Source: Sphingomonas natans
Lineage (GTDB): Bacteria > Pseudomonadota > Alphaproteobacteria > Sphingomonadales > Sphingomonadaceae
NCBI RefSeq assembly: GCF_030546695.1
Contig: NZ_JAUOTP010000008.1
Location: forward strand, 124,001-188,000
Length of the DNA stretch: 64,000 nt
Direction of reading: 5' to 3'
The notes under the pieces are model-generated. The model saw nothing but the letters and a program-made list of their open reading frames with translations. It did no database searches and was not told the DNA's origin. Positions 29,280 through 38,587 of the stretch are shown here, in pieces; position 1 is the stretch's first letter; every line of letters starts with the position of its first letter. The translations under genes and the position numbers were made by a program.

Positions 29280-31882
29280 GCGACGATGTTCACGAGTCGA
29301 TCGGGCACGACGATCACCTTCTTGGGGCTCGCCCCCGCGAGGATGATCTGCACCTTTGCGCTCGCGATCGCCAGCGCTTCCAGCTCGTCCTTCGGCGCGC
29401 CCTTGGCGGCCATGATCGTGTCGCGCAGCTTGCCGTTGACCTGGATCGCGATCGTCACCTCGTCGTCGACGAGCATCGCCGGGTCGACCACGGGCCAGGC
29501 CGCGTCGGCGACGAGCCCGTCGCCGCCGATCCGCTCCCACGCCGATTCGGCAAGATGCGGGATCATCGGCGCGACGAGCAGGATCAATGTTCGTGCGGCC
29601 TCGCGCCGGTCGGGCGAGGGGGCCGCTTTCTCGAGTGCGCCGAGCAATGTGAAGATCTTGGCGACGGCCTTGTTGAACTGCAGCGCCTCGACATCCTCGG
29701 CGATCCCGGCGCTCGTCCGGTGGAGCAATTTGCGCAAGCTGATGTCGCCGTTGCTGGCGTCTACCGTGTCCAAAGCGGGCTCGGTCAAACGCCACACGCG
29801 CTGGACCAGCCGCGCCGCGCCCTCGATCCCGGCCTCGCTCCACGGCAGATCGCGCTCGGGGGGCGAATCCGAGAGCATGAACCAGCGCGCCGCATCCGCG
29901 CCATAGCGATCGAGGATCGGCGCCGGATCGACCGTATTCTTCTTGGACTTGGACATCTTCTCGACGCGCCCGACATGGACCGGATGGCCGGTCGGGCGGT
30001 GGAAGAGGCCGTCGGCGCGGCGATCGAGATCCTCGGGCGCGACCCAAGTCGAGACGCTCACCGTATCGGTGCCGAGCGCGCCTTTCTCCTCGGGCGTGGC
30101 GGGCAGATCGACCTTCGTCTGGTAGGTCTCGTGCGTCACCATCCCCTGCGTGAACAGGCCGGTGAAGGGCTCGGCGATGTCGAGCTGGCCGAGATGGCGC
30201 AGCGCGCGCGTCCAGAAGCGCGCATAGAGCAGGTGCAGGATCGCATGCTCGACCCCGCCGATATATTGGCCGACCGGCAGCCAGCGCTCGGCGACGGCCT
30301 TGTCGAACGGTCTGTCGACCGGGCCGCTGGCGAAGCGGATATAATACCAGGACGAATCCGCGAACGTATCGAGCGTGTCGGTCTCGCGCCGCGCGGGCTG
30401 GCCGCACTTCGGGCAATCGACATGCTTCCAGGTCGGGTGGCGGTCGAGCGGATTGCCGGGGATGTCGAAGCTGACATCCTCGGGCAGCACGATCGGCAGC
30501 TGCGCCTTGGGCACCGCGACGACGCCGCACGTGCCGCAGTGGACGATCGGGATCGGCGTGCCCCAGTAACGCTGGCGGCTCACCCCCCAGTCACGCAGCC
30601 GGAACACGGTCGTGCCGGTGCCCCAGCCCTCGCTCTCGGCGCGGGCGATGACGGCGGCCTTGGCGGCCTCCGAGGTCATCCCGTCGAGGAAGCGCGAATG
30701 GACCATCAAGCCCGGCGTGCTGTCCGCCTCGTCGTGGATCGGCGCTTCGGCCTGCTCGGGCGAAGCGGCGACGACGCGCGTCACCGGCAGCATATATTTG
30801 CGCGCGAAATCGAGATCGCGCTGGTCGTGCGCGGGCACGCCGAACACCGCGCCGGTGCCATAGTCCATCAGCACGAAATTCGCTATGAAGACGGGAAGTT
30901 TCCACGTCGGATCAAGCGGATGCACCGCAGACAGGCCGGTATCGAAGCCCAGTTTCTCGGCGGTCTCGATCTCGGCCGCCGCCGTGCCCGTGCGCCGGCA
31001 TTCGGCGACGAACGCGTCGATTCCGGGCGTCCCGGCGGCGACGAGCGCCTGCGCGAGCGGATGATCGACCGACACCGCGACGAACGACGCGCCGAAGATC
31101 GTGTCCGGCCGGGTTGTGAAGACCTCGACGCCCGGCAGTGGGCCGCCGTCCAGCGCGAAATGGAGGCGCAGCCCCCTGGATCGCCCGATCCAGTTCGCCT
31201 GCATGAGCTTCACCTTGTCGGGCCACTGGTCGAGGCTCTCCAGCCCTTCCAGCAGCTCGTCGGCGAAATCGGTGATCTTGAGGAACCACTGGCTGAGCTT
31301 GCGCCGCTCGACGAGCGCGCCCGAGCGCCAGCCGCGCCCGTCGATGACCTGCTCGTTGGCGAGCACGGTCATGTCGACCGGGTCCCAATTGACCGCGCTT
31401 TCCTTGCGATAGACGAGGCCCGCCGCGAACATGTCGAGGAACAGCGCCTGCTCCTGGCCATAATATTCGGGTTCGCAGGTCGCCAGCTCGCGGCTCCAGT
31501 CGAGCCCGAAGCCGATCCGCTGAAGCTGCTCGCGCATTGCCGCGATATTGGCACGCGTCCAGTCGCCCGGATGGACGCCCTTCTCCATCGCCGCATTCTC
31601 GGCGGGCATGCCGAACGCGTCCCAGCCCATCGGGTGGAGCACCTCGTGCCCGGTCATCCGCCGGAAGCGCGCCAGCACGTCGCCCATCGTATAGTTGCGG
31701 ACATGCCCCATGTGGATGCGCCCCGATGGATAGGGAAACATCTCGAGCACGTAGCTCTTGGGCTTGGGGCTGTCGTCGTCGGCGTGGAAGGTCCCGCGCG
31801 CGGCCCATTCCTGCTGCCAGCGGCTATCGGCGGCGGCCGGATCGAAGCGCGCAGCCTGCCGGTCGTTCCGGTCGTCGCTCAT
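29276..31882 (-). CDS. leuS: Leucyl-tRNA synthetase
   Basis: LeuRS charges tRNA-Leu. The 868-residue protein has the HIGH motif as [19 protein letters not shown] near residue 52 and the KMSKS loop as [14 protein letters not shown] near residue 640. The CP1 editing domain lies between about 220 and 420 ([16 protein letters not shown] is its threonine-rich loop). Two CxxC pairs (HCGTCG and DCPKCG) mark a zinc-type insertion. The C-terminal anticodon-binding and leucine-specific domains complete it. It is the first gene of the leuS-lptE-holA run, four bases after a DUF3576 lipoprotein gene. Confidence 0.97.
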   Translation of the reverse strand: MSDDRNDRQAARFDPAAADSRWQQEWAARGTFHADDDSPKPKSYVLEMFPYPSGRIHMGHVRNYTMGDVLARFRRMTGHEVLHPMGWDAFGMPAENAAMEKGVHPGDWTRANIAAMREQLQRIGFGLDWSRELATCEPEYYGQEQALFLDMFAAGLVYRKESAVNWDPVDMTVLANEQVIDGRGWRSGALVERRKLSQWFLKITDFADELLEGLESLDQWPDKVKLMQANWIGRSRGLRLHFALDGGPLPGVEVFTTRPDTIFGASFVAVSVDHPLAQALVAAGTPGIDAFVAECRRTGTAAAEIETAEKLGFDTGLSAVHPLDPTWKLPVFIANFVLMDYGTGAVFGVPAHDQRDLDFARKYMLPVTRVVAASPEQAEAPIHDEADSTPGLMVHSRFLDGMTSEAAKAAVIARAESEGWGTGTTVFRLRDWGVSRQRYWGTPIPIVHCGTCGVVAVPKAQLPIVLPEDVSFDIPGNPLDRHPTWKHVDCPKCGQPARRETDTLDTFADSSWYYIRFASGPVDRPFDKAVAERWLPVGQYIGGVEHAILHLLYARFWTRALRHLGQLDIAEPFTGLFTQGMVTHETYQTKVDLPATPEEKGALGTDTVSVSTWVAPEDLDRRADGLFHRPTGHPVHVGRVEKMSKSKKNTVDPAPILDRYGADAARWFMLSDSPPERDLPWSEAGIEGAARLVQRVWRLTEPALDTVDASNGDISLRKLLHRTSAGIAEDVEALQFNKAVAKIFTLLGALEKAAPSPDRREAARTLILLVAPMIPHLAESAWERIGGDGLVADAAWPVVDPAMLVDDEVTIAIQVNGKLRDTIMAAKGAPKDELEALAIASAKVQIILAGASPKKVIVVPDRLVNIVA

Positions 31883-31886
31883 CGGA

Positions 31887-32339
31887 TCAGCCGGCGGCGT
31901 TGCGCCTGAGGTCGCGCGCCTTCTGGAGGATCACCTCCTCCAGCTTCTGGTTGGTGCCCGCCTGGACCGACGTATCGACCCACTGGCCGCCCTGCAGGAT
32001 CTGGCGCGCGGTGGAGACGCGCACCGCATCGGCGCGCAGCTCCTGATCGAGGATCGCGACCGAAGCCTTCATCCGCTCGGTGCGGATCGCCGGGTTCACA
32101 TACCATTCGGTGACAATGACGCCGCCGTTAGAATCGGTCTGCGCGATCGTCATGAACGAGAGCGTGTCGAGCGTTGCGCGCCACAGATAGGCGTTGACAC
32201 CGATCGTCGTGATCCGCGCCGGCGCGAGCTGCTTGGCGGTCGGCGCCTTCTTGTCCCGATGGCCGAACAGGCCACCCCCGCAGGCGGCGAGGCTCGTGCA
32301 CAGGACGAGGCCGAGGGCGATGCGGGCGGCACGGTTCAT
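31887..32339 (-). CDS. DUF3576 domain lipoprotein
   Basis: A 150-residue precursor with signal peptide and lipobox SLAACGGG, so it is an envelope lipoprotein. The mature part contains [20 protein letters not shown] and [21 protein letters not shown], typical of DUF3576, a family found beside leuS in Alphaproteobacteria. No biochemical role is known. With lptE following leuS, an envelope biogenesis role is plausible but unproven. Confidence 0.85.
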   Translation of the reverse strand: MNRAARIALGLVLCTSLAACGGGLFGHRDKKAPTAKQLAPARITTIGVNAYLWRATLDTLSFMTIAQTDSNGGVIVTEWYVNPAIRTERMKASVAILDQELRADAVRVSTARQILQGGQWVDTSVQAGTNQKLEEVILQKARDLRRNAAG

Positions 32340-32448
32340 GGATCAAACCTTGGAATTAGGGGCTTGCGAAAGAGCGGCACCGTTATAGATGCGCCGCCAC
32401 ACCCGCAAGCGCGGCCCGTCGCAGCCATTCCGGCCGCAATGGTCGCCC

Positions 32449-32457
32449 TGTGGATAA
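32449..32457. promoter_or_regulatory. Perfect DnaA box in a divergent promoter region
   Basis: TGTGGATAA lies in the 211-base gap between the divergent DUF3576 lipoprotein and outer-membrane-like genes. A single box may be chance or may mark DnaA control. Confidence 0.4.
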
Positions 32458-32550
32458 GGTGCAACAGACCGAAAAGATTCGGATATCGGCGTGGAACGTT
32501 GCGCGCGCTGTATGGTAGGCGACATTGCAACAGGGGTGAGTCCAAGTCTG

Positions 32551-33264
32551 ATGATCGGCACGGGTGACAGGATGGCGAAATGGGGCGGCGCGCTCGCGCT
32601 CGTCGCCGCGCTGTCGCTCGCGCCTGCCTCGGCCCGGGCGCCGCGCGCCAAGAGTGCCAAGGGATCGCCGCTGGCCATGTCCGGCTTCGGCGCCTTCACC
32701 CCCGCCGCCGCCGATCCGCGCATGGCCGCAGCCTTCGCGCGCAGCGGGCTCGGCACGTCCAATTTCGCAGGCGGCGCCTTCCGCTTCACGCCGGCAGCGC
32801 CGGCCAAGAGCCGCGCGATCACCGTGGCGGTCCGCTCGCGCGTCGTCACGAAGGCGGAGGCCGCGCGCAATCTCGCGATCGCCGCCGATATCGCGCCGTC
32901 GGCCTACAGCCTCGGCATGTCGGTCGGCTGGAAGCGCTTCGCCATCTCGGGCGACATGTCGCGCACCGATGGCGGGCTGCTCCCCGATGGCCGCGAATCG
33001 GCCGATATCGGCTTGGCTTATTATGGCCGCCGCTGGGCGACGAAGCTGGATCTCGCTGCCGATCGCGCCGCGGGCGATCGTCCGATCGCGGTCGGCATCG
33101 ATCAGAGCTGGTCGCTGGGCCTGGGCACGACCTACGCGCTCACGCACAATCTCGATGTGACCGGCGGCGTCCGCTATCGTGCGCAGCGCGAGCAGTTCCA
33201 GTCGCTCGTCGACGATCGCCGCGACAGCCAGTCCGTCTATCTGGGCACGACCTTCCGCTTCTGA
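32551..33264 (+). CDS. Predicted outer-membrane beta-barrel protein
   Basis: A 237-residue exported protein with a signal peptide (hydrophobic core ALALVAALSLAPASARA). The second half has alternating polar/hydrophobic strands such as LGMSVGWKRFAISGDMS, RWATKLDLAADRA and LDVTGGVRYRAQREQF, and it ends SVYLGTTFRF, with the terminal Phe of outer-membrane proteins recognised by BamA. No specific family is recognised. The start at 32551 is uncertain: an ATG at 32572 gives a shorter signal. It may be a porin-like or adhesion-type barrel, but no specific function is claimed. Confidence 0.7.
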   Translation: MIGTGDRMAKWGGALALVAALSLAPASARAPRAKSAKGSPLAMSGFGAFTPAAADPRMAAAFARSGLGTSNFAGGAFRFTPAAPAKSRAITVAVRSRVVTKAEAARNLAIAADIAPSAYSLGMSVGWKRFAISGDMSRTDGGLLPDGRESADIGLAYYGRRWATKLDLAADRAAGDRPIAVGIDQSWSLGLGTTYALTHNLDVTGGVRYRAQREQFQSLVDDRRDSQSVYLGTTFRF

Positions 33265-33291
33265 TTCGTCGGCGGATAAGTTTCCCTCGTG

Positions 33292-33371
33292 CCGTTCGCA
33301 CTGAGCTTGTCGAAGTGCCGTGTTTTTTGCCGCCAAGAAGAGCTGTGCTTCGGCACGCTCAGCACGAACGG
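33292..33371. repeat. Dispersed inverted repeat, copy 3
   Basis: The arms lie at 33292-33318 and 33345-33371 and share the CTGAGCTTGTCGAAG core with copies 1 and 2. It sits between the convergent outer-membrane-like gene and the ThiE-like gene. Confidence 0.85.
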
Positions 33372-33401
33372 TAAAGGAGTTCCTCCAGAAACCGCCGCAG
33401 G

Positions 33402-33941
33402 TTAGCTGCTCCACGCGTCGATCGCCGCCCAGCCCGAAGCGCCGAGCGCGCGCATCCGCCGATAGCGCCGCGCATCCATCCCGCCGAGCGCGACGATCGT
33501 CAGCGTCGATCGCTTTGCCATCTGCCCGAGTCGGATCGGACCTAATGCAGGCGCGCCCGGATGCGACCGGGTCGCGAAGACAGGCGAAACAAAGGCGACA
33601 TCCACGCCTGCTCGTCGTGCGGCGACCAGTTCGCGCGGATCATGCACCGGTGCGGTCCGGAATCGCAGCGGCAGCCGAAGCACCCCGCGCCCGTGCCAGC
33701 CATCCGCGCCCCAGCCGATCGCATCGCGCGGATCGCCGGCCAAAATGAGGACGAGCCCGCGCGCCTTGGCGATCCGCCGCACCGTCTCGAACCGCGCCCG
33801 CCGCGCCGCGCGTGGGGTGGCGTGGTGGCGAAACACGATTCCCGCGCCGCGCGGTAGCCGCCCCAGCGCGCGCTCAAGCCCGATATCGGCGCGCTCGTCG
33901 GTGAACAGCCACAACGTCGGCACGGGTTGGCGAGCGGGCAT
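33402..33941 (-). CDS. Thiamine phosphate synthase/TenI-like protein
   Basis: A 179-residue TIM-barrel-like protein of the ThiE/TenI superfamily, which makes thiamine phosphate or aids thiazole aromatisation. Landmarks are LWLFTDERADIGLERALGRL at the N-terminus and VSPVFATRSHPGAPALGP near residue 122, a typical ThiE/TenI stretch. ILAGDPRDAIGWGADGWH carries the phosphate-site region. It is short compared with ThiE (about 210), so it may be TenI-like or a specialised paralogue. The ATG at 33941 is divergent from yggS by 21 bases. Confidence 0.7.
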   Translation of the reverse strand: MPARQPVPTLWLFTDERADIGLERALGRLPRGAGIVFRHHATPRAARRARFETVRRIAKARGLVLILAGDPRDAIGWGADGWHGRGVLRLPLRFRTAPVHDPRELVAARRAGVDVAFVSPVFATRSHPGAPALGPIRLGQMAKRSTLTIVALGGMDARRYRRMRALGASGWAAIDAWSS

Positions 33942-33962
33942 GGCCCCTCCTATAGGGGCGCG

Positions 33963-34640
33963 ATGCCCCAGCCCGAAATTCCGACCGCCGCGCAAAATCT
34001 GGCGGAGGTCCGCACCGCGCTCGCCCGCGCCGCCGGTTTGGCGGGGCGCGCGCCGAGCGGCGTCGAGCTGATCGCCATCTCCAAGACGCATCCCGCCGAG
34101 GCGATCGTGCCGTTGCTCGCTGCTGGCCAGCGCAGCTTCGGCGAGAATCGCGTGCAGGAGGCGGCGGGCAAATGGCCGGCCTTGCGCGGCCTGTTCCCGG
34201 ATGTCCGCCTCCATCTCGTCGGCCAGCTCCAGTCGAACAAGGCGCGCGATGCGGTCGATCTGTTCGATGCGATCCACGCCGTCGATCGGCCTTCGCTCGT
34301 GACCGCGCTCGCCGCGGCGATGGACGCGGCCGGCAAGCGCCCCGATTGCTATCTGCAGGTCAATATCGGCGAGGAGCCGCAAAAGGCCGGCTGCGCGATC
34401 GCCGATCTGCCCGCTTTGCTGGCGCAGGCGCGCGACGCGGGCCTGCCGATCGTCGGCCTGATGGCGGTGCCGCCCGCCGAGACCGAGGCCGCGCCCTATT
34501 TCGCCCTGCTCGCCGAGCTTGCCCGCCGCCACGATTTGCCTGGCCTCAGCATGGGCATGTCGAGCGATTACGAGACCGCGGTGATGCTTGGCGCGACCTG
34601 CGTGCGCGTCGGCACCGCTCTGTTCGGAGGGCGCGGATGA
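33963..34640 (+). CDS. YggS family pyridoxal phosphate homeostasis protein
   Basis: A PLP-binding protein of 225 residues in the YggS/PROSC family, which controls free pyridoxal phosphate levels. The PLP lysine is in ELIAISKTHPAEAI near residue 38, and the FGENRVQEA sequence follows. HLVGQLQSNKAR and GLSMGMSSDYETAVMLGAT complete the set of conserved blocks. The start at 33963 is preferred over an upstream in-frame ATG because the family starts there. The stop overlaps the HAD gene (ATGA), so they form an operon. Confidence 0.93.
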   Translation: MPQPEIPTAAQNLAEVRTALARAAGLAGRAPSGVELIAISKTHPAEAIVPLLAAGQRSFGENRVQEAAGKWPALRGLFPDVRLHLVGQLQSNKARDAVDLFDAIHAVDRPSLVTALAAAMDAAGKRPDCYLQVNIGEEPQKAGCAIADLPALLAQARDAGLPIVGLMAVPPAETEAAPYFALLAELARRHDLPGLSMGMSSDYETAVMLGATCVRVGTALFGGRG

Positions 34641-35302
34641 CGCCCGACGCGATCATCTTCGATTTCGATGGCGTGCTGCTCGAGAGCGAGCATTCCGGCA
34701 ATCGTCATCTCGCCGAGTATCTGACGAACCTCGGCCACCCGATCGCCCCCGAAGAGGCGATGACGCAGTTCATGGGGCTCGCGGGCGCGGATTTCATCGG
34801 CGCGGTCGAGGGCTGGGCCGGGCGGCGCCTGCCCGACGATTTCCAGGCGATCCGCCAGGCCGAACAGGCGCGCGAAATGGCCGAGGGCCTCGATCCGGTC
34901 GCGGGCGCTATCGCGTTCGTGCGCGGCTTGCCCGCGGATCTGCCGATCGCGATCGCCTCGTCCAGCTCGACCGCCTGGATCGTCGCGCGTCTCGATCATC
35001 TGGGCTTGCGCGATGCATTCGGCGATCGGATCTTCAGCGGCCGCGAGCATGTCGTGCGCGGCAAGCCCGCGCCCGACATCTATCTTTTCGCCGCCGCTGC
35101 GCTCGGCGTGCCGATCGAACGCACCGTCATCCTCGAGGATTCGGTGGTGGGCGCGACCGGCGCGGTCGCCTCGGGCGCCACCGTCATCGGGCTGTGCGCC
35201 GGGCGCCATTGCGGCCTGGGCCATGCCGATCGGCTGCGCGCGCTCGGCGTTTCGAGAATCGCGCACGATTTCATCGAAGTCGCCGCCTTCATTCGATCCT
35301 GA
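34637..35302 (+). CDS. HAD-superfamily hydrolase (beta-phosphoglucomutase/phosphatase-like)
   Basis: A 221-residue haloacid dehalogenase-fold protein with all four motifs: IIFDFDGVLLESE (motif I, nucleophile Asp), ASSSST (motif II), the Lys in RGKPAPDIY (motif III) and VILEDSVVGATGA (motif IV). The class I cap domain lies at about residues 20-80. The set matches sugar-phosphate phosphatases or beta-phosphoglucomutase. The substrate is not predictable. It overlaps yggS at its start and the L,D-transpeptidase gene tail to tail by 14 bases. Confidence 0.9.
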   Translation: MTPDAIIFDFDGVLLESEHSGNRHLAEYLTNLGHPIAPEEAMTQFMGLAGADFIGAVEGWAGRRLPDDFQAIRQAEQAREMAEGLDPVAGAIAFVRGLPADLPIAIASSSSTAWIVARLDHLGLRDAFGDRIFSGREHVVRGKPAPDIYLFAAAALGVPIERTVILEDSVVGATGAVASGATVIGLCAGRHCGLGHADRLRALGVSRIAHDFIEVAAFIRS

Positions 35303-35786
35303 GCAGGTCTCCGGGCCGAAGCGCCGGCAGCAGCGTCAGCAAGGCGTCGCGCGCGATAGCAACGCAGCCCTCGGTCGTCGCGCCGTCGCGCCAGCAATGC
35401 AGGAAGATCGCGCTGCCCGCGCCGGCCACGGCCGGCGCGTCATTGTGGCCCAGGATGACGATCGCGTCGTAGAGCCCGTCGTCGCGCCATAGCCGCTCCG
35501 CCGAATAGGGATGCGGGTGGCGGATGGGGCGATTATAAGCGGGGTCGGCGCTGTCGTCCGACCAGCCATCGTCGCGCCGCAGCCAGCGCCAGGGTAAAGC
35601 CAGCGACAGGGGAGCCACGCGATCGGGCCGCAGCAACACGCCCCGGATCGGCCAATCGCCAAGCGGCGTCGCGCCATCGCCCTCGCTTTTGTCCGCCGCC
35701 GCGATCGTCCCGCCCCGTCCGATGCTGCAGGCGATGTCGCCTATCGGCCCGCGCAGCAGCCCCGCGCGCGTATCGGCCACCAGCAT
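35289..35786 (-). CDS. L,D-transpeptidase (YkuD) family protein
   Basis: A 165-residue protein with the YkuD catalytic region: ILGHNDAPAVAGAGSAIFLH provides the conserved His, and TTEGCVAIARDALL carries the catalytic Cys. KSEGDGATPLGDWPI is the usual N-terminal strand. Such enzymes form 3-3 peptidoglycan cross-links or attach lipoproteins. No signal peptide is obvious, so export is unclear; this is the YkuD subgroup often annotated as L,D-transpeptidase without a signal. The ATG overlaps the ribA stop by one base. Confidence 0.82.
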   Translation of the reverse strand: MLVADTRAGLLRGPIGDIACSIGRGGTIAAADKSEGDGATPLGDWPIRGVLLRPDRVAPLSLALPWRWLRRDDGWSDDSADPAYNRPIRHPHPYSAERLWRDDGLYDAIVILGHNDAPAVAGAGSAIFLHCWRDGATTEGCVAIARDALLTLLPALRPGDLLRIE

Positions 35787-36856
35787 CACAGCAGATGCCC
35801 GGTCCGATCGCGCTTCACATCGAGATAATGCGCGTTGTGCGGGTTCGCGGGCAGCACCAACGGCAGCCGCTCGACGACCTCGATGCCGTGCGCGGTGAGC
35901 CCCGTCACCTTGGCCGGGTTGTTGGTCAGCAGCCGGACTCGCTCCTGCCCGAGCAACGTCAGCATCCGCGCGGCGACGCCGAAATCGCGCGCATCGATCG
36001 CGAAGCCCAGCCGCAGATTGGCATCGACCGTGTCGAAGCCCTGATCCTGCAGCGCATAAGCGCGCAATTTGTTGACCAGCCCGATGCCGCGCCCCTCCTG
36101 CCGCAGATAGAGCAATATGCCCCAGCCGACCCCGGCAATCTCCTTCAGCGCCTCCGCCAGCTGCGGGCCGCAATCGCATTTGAGGCTGCCGAGCACGTCG
36201 CCGGTCAGGCATTCGCTGTGCAGGCGCACCAGCGGCGGCGTCCCGTCGGGCGTACCGATCACGAGCGCGACATGCTCGCCCGCATCGGCCGGCCCGCGGA
36301 AGGCAATGATCTCGGCGCGCTCGGCAGCCGCCACCGGCAGCCGCGCGCGCACGGCGATGACGAGCTGCGCGGGGTCCTCATAACCGACGACAGAAGCGGC
36401 GGAGACGGGCGTCGCTCCCTCGATCGCGCCGTCGATCAGGAACAGGGCAGGCAGCAGCCCGGCGAGCCGCGCGAGCGCCAGCGCGGCGGCTGCGGTCCCC
36501 GCATCGGCGAGCGGCTTCGTCCGGTAAGGGCCCTTGAGCGGGGTCGCGAGGTCGTGCGCCGGATCGGCCAGCGCATGCGCGGCGGGCAGATCCAGCCAGC
36601 GCACCCGTTCGACCAGCACCGGCAGGCCCGGCGTCGCCGCATCGCGCTGGTTGGCGAGCTTCAGCACCGTCGCGCGGTGCGAGGAGAGCAAAAGGTCGGC
36701 GGCGGCCGCCGGATCATAGGCCGCAAGCCGCGCATCGTCGGCGGTCTCCACCGCCAGCACCGTCGCCGCGCCGGTGTCGCTCGTGATCGTCACCGGCCAG
36801 CCGCGCCGCAGCGCGTCGATCGCCTGCGCCGCCGCGCGCGGGTCGGCTGCGCTCAC
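35786..36856 (-). CDS. ribA: GTP cyclohydrolase II
   Basis: RibA opens GTP to the first riboflavin precursor. The catalytic domain (about residue 190 on) has the zinc cysteines in [30 protein letters not shown] and [16 protein letters not shown]. The first 160 or so residues are an extra N-terminal domain, Ala/Leu-rich, without the acidic catalytic residues of a DHBP synthase (RibB), so it may be a degenerate partner domain. The GTG start at 36856 overlaps the xth stop as GTGA, which excludes the longer frame. Total 356 residues. Confidence 0.92.
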   Translation of the reverse strand: MSAADPRAAAQAIDALRRGWPVTITSDTGAATVLAVETADDARLAAYDPAAAADLLLSSHRATVLKLANQRDAATPGLPVLVERVRWLDLPAAHALADPAHDLATPLKGPYRTKPLADAGTAAAALALARLAGLLPALFLIDGAIEGATPVSAASVVGYEDPAQLVIAVRARLPVAAAERAEIIAFRGPADAGEHVALVIGTPDGTPPLVRLHSECLTGDVLGSLKCDCGPQLAEALKEIAGVGWGILLYLRQEGRGIGLVNKLRAYALQDQGFDTVDANLRLGFAIDARDFGVAARMLTLLGQERVRLLTNNPAKVTGLTAHGIEVVERLPLVLPANPHNAHYLDVKRDRTGHLL

Positions 36857-37656
36857 ACCTCGAACTCGGTGACGAGCGGCACATGGTCCGACGGCTTCAG
36901 CCAGTTGCGGCACGATTCGTGGACCGTATGCGCGGTCGCCTTGGCCGCGAGCGCCGGGCTTGCCCACATATGATCGAGCCGCCGGCCGCGATCATTGACC
37001 GTCCAGTCGGGCGAGCGGTAGCTCCACCATGTGTGCAGCCGCGCCGGCGCCGGATAGAAATGGCGGCCGAGATCGACCCAGTCGTGCGCCGCCTGCATCC
37101 GCCCGAGCAGCTCGACTTCGACCGGCGTGTGGCTGACGACGTCGAGCAATTGCTTGTGGCTCCAGACGTCGCACTCCAGCGGGGCGATGTTGAAGTCGCC
37201 GACCACCAACGTCGGCTCGCTCAGGCAGCGCGACCAGTCGACCATCCGCTCGACGAAGGCGAGTTTCTGCGCGAACTTCGGATTGACCGCGGGATCGGGC
37301 ACGTCGCCGCCTGCGGGCACATAGACATTTTCGAGCCGGAAGCCGGCCTCCAGCCAGACGCCGACATGCCGCGCCTCGCCATTGTCCTGCCAGTCGTAGC
37401 GCCAGCATGCGTCCGACGCGTCGCGGAACGGGATCCTGCTCAGGATCGCCACGCCATGATGCATGCGCTGGCCGTGCAGCCGCTGGTGGACATAGCCCAT
37501 CTTGTGAAAGGCCTGCGCCGGGAAGGCGTCGTCGGCCGCCTTCGTCTCCTGCAGGCAGAGGATGTCGGGATTCTCTGTGGTCAGGAACTGTTCGACGATG
37601 CCGATCCGCGCGCGCACCGAATTGATGTTCCACGAAGCGATCTTGAGGGCGGCCAT
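36853..37656 (-). CDS. xth: Exodeoxyribonuclease III
   Basis: ExoIII is an AP endonuclease and 3' exonuclease of base excision repair. The 267-residue protein begins [30 protein letters not shown] holds the metal-binding Glu, [15 protein letters not shown] the DxN pair, and RLDHMWAS plus [13 protein letters not shown] the catalytic Asp-His region. It is the first gene of the xth-ribA-YkuD run, with GTGA overlap to ribA. Confidence 0.96.
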   Translation of the reverse strand: MAALKIASWNINSVRARIGIVEQFLTTENPDILCLQETKAADDAFPAQAFHKMGYVHQRLHGQRMHHGVAILSRIPFRDASDACWRYDWQDNGEARHVGVWLEAGFRLENVYVPAGGDVPDPAVNPKFAQKLAFVERMVDWSRCLSEPTLVVGDFNIAPLECDVWSHKQLLDVVSHTPVEVELLGRMQAAHDWVDLGRHFYPAPARLHTWWSYRSPDWTVNDRGRRLDHMWASPALAAKATAHTVHESCRNWLKPSDHVPLVTEFEV

Positions 37657-37760
37657 AGGCGTGCGATGTAGCGACGGGCGCGGCGCTCCGCCAGCGGGGC
37701 GGGCCTGAGTGTCAACGTCGGTTTCGTATGATGTTGGCTGGTCCGATCGGGCCTGGCCCG

Positions 37761-37802
37761 AAAACGGAATGGCCCTCGCTCCGGGGGCTTGGAGCGAGGG
37801 CC
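37761..37802 (-). terminator. Hairpin with T-run in the lolA-xth gap
   Basis: A perfect 12-base stem (GGCCCTCGCTCC with GGAGCGAGGGCC) with an 8-base loop at 37771-37802. Read on the minus strand, it is followed by a short T-run (TTTT at 37764-37761), so it could terminate a leftward transcript. Confidence 0.5.
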
Positions 37803-37932
37803 GACCTGGCGTTCGTCACGCAGGCAGGAAGCGAAGCAAGTGCCCTCGGGAACAGGGGGGAATCCGAGGAGCGGCTTCGCGACCGCAAAATCTGTTTAGG
37901 ACAGGGGACCTGTCGCGAACATGAATGGGTGA
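37803..37932 (-). ncRNA. Candidate structured RNA in the lolA-xth gap
   Basis: The 276-base gap between lolA and xth is unusually structured. Besides the hairpin at 37771-37802, there is a CCTCGG/CCGAGG stem around 37840-37880 and a GACAGG/CCTGTC stem near 37902-37917. No protein reading frame convinces. Read leftward the region ends in a hairpin with T-run, so a small RNA is possible, either an independent one or the 3' part of the lolA mRNA. No known RNA family (6S, SRP, RNase P) could be matched with confidence. Confidence 0.3.
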
Positions 37933-38538
37933 TCAGCGTCCGCGATTTTGCGGGCGCGGGTCGCTCCAGAGGAACGCCTTGTCGCTGATCGCCATCCCGA
38001 ATCGCTGGTCGGTCAGCACGACGGTCGATCGATTTCCCTGCGCATCCATCACCGTCCAGCCCGCCAGCATCAGCCCGCCGGGCGCGCTCGGTGCCTTCGT
38101 GAAGCCGATCGTGATCGTCCCGAATTCGGGATGCTTGGGATCCTTGCCCTCCACCAGAATCCGCCCCGGCGGGGCCGGGATCAGCCGGCCGTAGCGCGAG
38201 ACGTCGCGATTCGGATCGATCAGGGCGGCGAGCGGCGAATCGCCGATCGGCCAGCGCGACACCTGCCGCACCTGATAGTCGATCATCGTCAGGGCCTTGC
38301 CGTCGCCGACGATCAGCAGCGGTACGCCTTTTTCATATTGGAAGCGGATCTTGCCCGGCCGCTTCAGCGTCAGCATGCCGGCGCGCGTCTTGCCGGTCGC
38401 GTCGATCTGCTGGAAGGCGGCGGTCATCGTCGTCACCGCGCGCAGATGCGCCTGGACCTGGACGAGTTCGGGCGCCGGCGCGGCATATACCGGCACGGCG
38501 AAAGCGGCGGCGAGCGCCGTGACAGGATATCGGATCAT
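37933..38538 (-). CDS. lolA: Outer-membrane lipoprotein carrier protein LolA
   Basis: LolA shuttles lipoproteins through the periplasm to LolB at the outer membrane. The ATG at 38538 gives a 201-residue precursor with signal peptide (MIRYPVTALAAAFAVPVYAAP). The LolA-type strands include MTAAFQQIDATGKTRAGML and LKRPGKIRFQYEKGVPLLIV, near residues 38-75. PPGRILVEGKDPKHPEF follows. The longer upstream frame is rejected because it lacks the signal. It lies downstream of the S9 peptidase on the same strand. Confidence 0.9.
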   Translation of the reverse strand: MIRYPVTALAAAFAVPVYAAPAPELVQVQAHLRAVTTMTAAFQQIDATGKTRAGMLTLKRPGKIRFQYEKGVPLLIVGDGKALTMIDYQVRQVSRWPIGDSPLAALIDPNRDVSRYGRLIPAPPGRILVEGKDPKHPEFGTITIGFTKAPSAPGGLMLAGWTVMDAQGNRSTVVLTDQRFGMAISDKAFLWSDPRPQNRGR

Positions 38539-38587
38539 CCGGTGACCCTGCCGCGGGCGGATTGAACCCGCACTGAACTCGGCGCGG

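Noticed and set aside
29555-31909. A long open frame (over 780 codons) antisense to leuS
   Set aside because: leuS carries all synthetase motifs. The antisense frame is a by-product of GC-rich third positions and has no recognisable domain.
37657-37932. Assignment of this gap to 6S RNA, SRP RNA or RNase P RNA
   Set aside because: I could not find the conserved core sequences of those families with enough certainty.
37709-37988. Plus-strand frames in the lolA-xth gap
   Set aside because: They run through perfect hairpins and have no ribosome-binding site or family match; RNA structure explains the region better.
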